Assembly: GCF_003028575.1 (NCBI RefSeq) | Contig: NZ_PYUD01000001.1 | Location: 992,001 to 1,056,000, forward strand | Length of the DNA stretch: 64,000 nucleotides | Source: Halomonas urumqiensis | GTDB lineage: Bacteria; Pseudomonadota; Gammaproteobacteria; Pseudomonadales; Halomonadaceae | Reading direction: 5' to 3' | Shown here: piece after piece, positions 61,359 through 64,000 of the stretch | Position numbering within the stretch: position 1 is the first letter of the stretch | Layout of the letters: every line of letters begins with the position of its first letter | Position numbers and translations under genes: made by a program | Notes under the pieces: generated by a model | The model's input: the letters and a program-made list of their open reading frames with translations, nothing else | What the model was told of the DNA's origin: nothing | The model's database searches: none

Positions 61359-63638
61359 ATGCTGAGCAAAGAACTTGAACTGACCCTGAACACGGCCTTT
61401 ACCGTGGCGCGCTCCAAGCGGCACGAGTTCATGACCGTGGAGCACCTGTTGCTGGCTCTGCTGGACAACGCCTCCGCGGCCGATGTTCTTAGAGCTTGCG
61501 GGGCCAACCTCGACAAGCTGCGGTCCGACCTTCAGGACTTCATCAATTCCACCACGCCGCTGATTCCCGAGGATCAGGGGGATCGCGAGACCCAGCCTAC
61601 GCTTGGTTTCCAGCGCGTGCTGCAGCGTGCGGTCTTCCACGTACAGTCCTCGGGCAAGAGTGAGGTCACCGGCGCCAACGTGCTGGTGGCAATCTTCTCC
61701 GAGCAGGAGAGCCAGGCGGTCTATTTTCTCAAGCAGCAGAATGTGGCAAGGGTAGATGCCGTCAACTACATCGCCCACGGCATCTCCAAGGTGTCCGGCC
61801 ATGACCAGGCGCCGTCGTCTTCGCCCTCGAGCGATGCGGAGGATGCCGAGGAAGGCAGCAGCGAAAATGGCTCCAACCCGCTGACCGGCTATTCCACCAA
61901 CCTCAACGAGCAGGCTCGACTCGGCAAGATCGATCCATTGATCGGTCGCGAGCATGAGCTGGAACGCGTCGTTCAGATTCTGGCGCGGCGTCGCAAGAAC
62001 AATCCCTTGCTGGTAGGGGAGGCCGGCGTCGGCAAGACGGCCATCGCCGAAGGGCTTGCCAAGCGTGTCGTCGAGGAAGATGTGCCCGACGTGATCAGCG
62101 ATGCGGTGGTCTACTCGCTCGACATGGGCGCACTGCTTGCCGGCACCAAGTATCGGGGTGATTTCGAGAAGCGTCTCAAGAGCTTGCTGGCCGAGCTGCG
62201 CAAGCAGCCGAATGCCATCCTGTTCATTGACGAGATCCATACCGTCATTGGTGCGGGTGCCGCGTCTGGCGGTGTGATGGATGCCTCGAACCTTCTCAAG
62301 CCACTGCTCTCTTCCGGCGAGCTGCGTTGTATTGGCTCGACCACCTTCCAGGAATACCGTGGTATCTTCGAGAAGGATCGTGCCTTGGCGCGGCGTTTCC
62401 AGAAGGTCGATGTGCCAGCGCCTTCGGTCGATGACACCATCCGTATTCTCAAGGGGTTGCGCTCCCGCTTCGAGGAGCACCACCAGCTCAAGTACACCGA
62501 TTCGGCACTCGAAACGGCGGCGCGTCTGGCGGATCGCTACATCAACGACCGCTACCTGCCCGACAAGGCCATCGATGTGATCGACGAGGCAGGCGCGCAT
62601 CAGCGCTTGCTGCCGCCCGAAGTGCGTGTCGATACCATCGATGTCGACCAGGTCGAAGCGGTGGTAGCGTCCATCGCACGGATTCCGCCGAAGAGTGTTT
62701 CCAGCTCCGATCGCAAGCTGCTCGAAAAGCTCGACCGCGATCTCAAGATGCTGGTGTTCGGCCAGGATGAGGCGATCGATAGCCTGTCTGCCGCCATCAA
62801 ACTCTCGCGGGCCGGTCTCAAGTCACCCGACAAGCCGGTGGGCAGCTTCCTGTTCGCCGGGCCCACGGGGGTCGGCAAGACCGAGGTGGCTCGCCAGCTG
62901 TCGCATATCATGGGCATCGAGCTTGTGCGTTTCGACATGTCCGAGTACATGGAGCGTCACACCGTGTCTCGCTTGATCGGTGCGCCTCCCGGCTATGTCG
63001 GTTATGACCAGGGTGGGCTGTTGACCGAGGCGATCACCAAGAACCCCCATTGTGTGCTGTTGCTCGACGAGATCGAGAAGGCGCACCCGGAGGTCTTCAA
63101 CCTGTTGTTGCAGGTCATGGATCATGGTCGTCTCACCGACAACAATGGCCGCGAGGCGGATTTCCGCCATGTGATCCTGATCATGACCTCCAACGCCGGG
63201 GTCGAGCAGGCCACGCGCCGCTCCATCGGCTTCCAGCACCAGGATCATTCCACGGATGCCATGGAGGTGATCCGCAAGACCTTCTCGCCGGAATTCCGTA
63301 ACCGCCTGGATGGCATTATCCAGTTCCACGCTCTACCCGCCGCGGTGGTGCGCAGCGTGGTGGACAAGTTCCTGGTGGAACTGCAGGCGCAGCTCGACGA
63401 GAAGCGGGTTCAACTGGATGTGGACCTGGAGGCACGCGATTGGCTTGCCGTGAAGGGGTACGACCCCGACATGGGCGCGCGCCCCATGGCCCGATTGATC
63501 CAGGAGAAGCTCAAGAAGCCACTGGCGGAAATGATCCTGTTCGGCGAGTTATCCGAACACGGCGGGATCGTTCACGTCAGCGTGGAAGAGGGAGAACTGC
63601 ACCTGTCGACCGAAGCCGAGCTTGCCGACGCGCCCTGA
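61359..63638 (+). CDS. clpA: ATP-dependent Clp protease ATP-binding subunit ClpA
   Basis: A 759-residue AAA+ unfoldase (E. coli ClpA 758). An N-terminal Clp repeat domain (about 1-145) is followed by D1 with Walker [10 protein letters not shown] and Walker [15 protein letters not shown], and D2 with Walker [12 protein letters not shown] and Walker [15 protein letters not shown]. It feeds substrates to ClpP and receives N-degron proteins from ClpS. No ClpB-type middle coiled coil is present. The start ATG 61359 matches the family N-terminus MLSKELE. Confidence 0.96.
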   Translation: MLSKELELTLNTAFTVARSKRHEFMTVEHLLLALLDNASAADVLRACGANLDKLRSDLQDFINSTTPLIPEDQGDRETQPTLGFQRVLQRAVFHVQSSGKSEVTGANVLVAIFSEQESQAVYFLKQQNVARVDAVNYIAHGISKVSGHDQAPSSSPSSDAEDAEEGSSENGSNPLTGYSTNLNEQARLGKIDPLIGREHELERVVQILARRRKNNPLLVGEAGVGKTAIAEGLAKRVVEEDVPDVISDAVVYSLDMGALLAGTKYRGDFEKRLKSLLAELRKQPNAILFIDEIHTVIGAGAASGGVMDASNLLKPLLSSGELRCIGSTTFQEYRGIFEKDRALARRFQKVDVPAPSVDDTIRILKGLRSRFEEHHQLKYTDSALETAARLADRYINDRYLPDKAIDVIDEAGAHQRLLPPEVRVDTIDVDQVEAVVASIARIPPKSVSSSDRKLLEKLDRDLKMLVFGQDEAIDSLSAAIKLSRAGLKSPDKPVGSFLFAGPTGVGKTEVARQLSHIMGIELVRFDMSEYMERHTVSRLIGAPPGYVGYDQGGLLTEAITKNPHCVLLLDEIEKAHPEVFNLLLQVMDHGRLTDNNGREADFRHVILIMTSNAGVEQATRRSIGFQHQDHSTDAMEVIRKTFSPEFRNRLDGIIQFHALPAAVVRSVVDKFLVELQAQLDEKRVQLDVDLEARDWLAVKGYDPDMGARPMARLIQEKLKKPLAEMILFGELSEHGGIVHVSVEEGELHLSTEAELADAP

Positions 63639-63660
63639 ATCGTCGATCCACGGCATGACC

Positions 63661-63689
63661 ACAGCGCCCTGTCATTGACGGGGCGTTGT
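63661..63689. terminator. Weak hairpin between clpA and infA
   Basis: ACAGCGCCCT pairs with GGGGCGTTGT, including G-U pairs, around a 9-nt loop; no clear T run follows. It lies between convergent clpA and infA. Confidence 0.45.
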
Positions 63690-63702
63690 CGTGTCTGCGG
63701 CG

Positions 63703-63921
63703 TCAGCGGGAGCGGTAGACGATGCGGCCTTTGGTGAGGTCATACGGGGTCAGTTCGACCTTGACCTTGTCACCGGTGAGGATACGGATGTAGTTCTTGC
63801 GCATCTTTCCGGAGATATGGGCGGTCACCACGTGACCGTTCTCGAGCTCGACGCGGAAAGTGGTATTGGGAAGAGTGTCGACGATGACGCCTTCCATTTC
63901 GATATGGTCTTCACGTGCCAT
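63703..63921 (-). CDS. infA: Translation initiation factor IF-1
   Basis: A 72-residue S1/OB-fold protein, the exact length of bacterial IF-1, with [24 protein letters not shown] N-terminus, the [22 protein letters not shown] core and the VYRSR end. It binds the ribosomal A site during initiation. GAGGA lies upstream of the ATG. Pairing opposite clpSA is common in gammaproteobacteria. Confidence 0.97.
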   Translation of the reverse strand: MAREDHIEMEGVIVDTLPNTTFRVELENGHVVTAHISGKMRKNYIRILTGDKVKVELTPYDLTKGRIVYRSR

Positions 63922-64000
63922 ATAGGCGGTTCCTCGCTGATGGTGGTGCGGTACGACACGACTCTGTCGGGCAAGGTGCCAGATGAGCTGTGCCAGAAGA
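63922..64000. other. Window end upstream of infA
   Basis: No gene can be assigned in these 79 bases. Open frames run through on the minus strand, so the 3' end of an upstream gene is possible (an arginyltransferase gene often sits there in relatives), but nothing is recognisable. Confidence 0.3.

Overview
The window looks like a chromosomal segment of a Halomonas-like gammaproteobacterium (Halomonadaceae). The evidence is high GC, compact operons with ATGA-type overlaps, Pseudomonas-style gene sets (siaABCD, nagQ-nagA-nagB-nagF-nagE, glucose ABC transporter with a GltR/GtrS-like two-component pair, monomeric plus dimeric isocitrate dehydrogenase, long-form isocitrate lyase) and E. coli-like synteny around mnmA-hflD-purB and nudJ-rluE. 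The genus is inferred from gene content and family resemblance, not from a marker-gene search. No prophage, integrase, CRISPR array, rRNA or tRNA gene was seen. Most of the window is core metabolism.

Layout. 1-8.9 kb: TCA operon on the plus strand (end of sdhB, sucA, sucB with two lipoyl domains, lpd, sucC, sucD), closed by a very long perfect hairpin. 9.0-12.9 kb (minus): a complete siaABCD-type signalling module (PP2C phosphatase, SiaC kinase, SiaC phosphoprotein, GGDEF diguanylate cyclase) that should couple an extracytoplasmic signal to c-di-GMP. 13.1-15.1 kb (minus): RNase II. 15.3-22.7 kb (plus): N-acetylglucosamine regulon (GntR repressor, NagA, SIS-type deaminase, EIIA-HPr-EI fusion, EIICB), preceded by four TGGT half-sites at exact 11-bp spacing. 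22.8-30.3 kb (plus): HAD phosphatase, response regulator and sensor kinase (translationally coupled), then a glucose-type ABC transporter.

30.4-43.3 kb: ycjF-ycjX pair, small conserved proteins, one unrecognised gene, the GABA catabolic pair gabD-gabT, a large three-repeat DUF1266-like protein, an NlpC/P60 lipoprotein, an MFS permease and an exported MsrA. 43.4-48.2 kb: a TVP38-type membrane domain fused to a pyridine nucleotide-disulfide oxidoreductase, coupled to a CDP-alcohol phosphatidyltransferase; a 16-bp tandem repeat; SlyD-like isomerase; small membrane protein; SlyB lipoprotein. 48.5-50.1 kb: isocitrate lyase with repeats in its upstream region.

50.4-56.5 kb (minus): rluE-nudJ and mnmA-hflD-purB-roxA-GNAT, a translation and RNA-modification neighbourhood. 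56.6-60.7 kb (plus): monomeric IDH and dimeric IDH, each with an extended -10 promoter, separated by a 164-bp palindromic MITE-like element lying between the first gene and its terminator. 60.8-64 kb: clpS-clpA and divergent infA. With sdh/suc, aceA and both isocitrate dehydrogenases, the window holds much of the machinery that splits carbon between the TCA cycle and the glyoxylate shunt. I found no clear wholly new system; the best leads are the palindromic element, the phased nag operator array, the oxidoreductase fusion and the multi-repeat DUF1266 protein.
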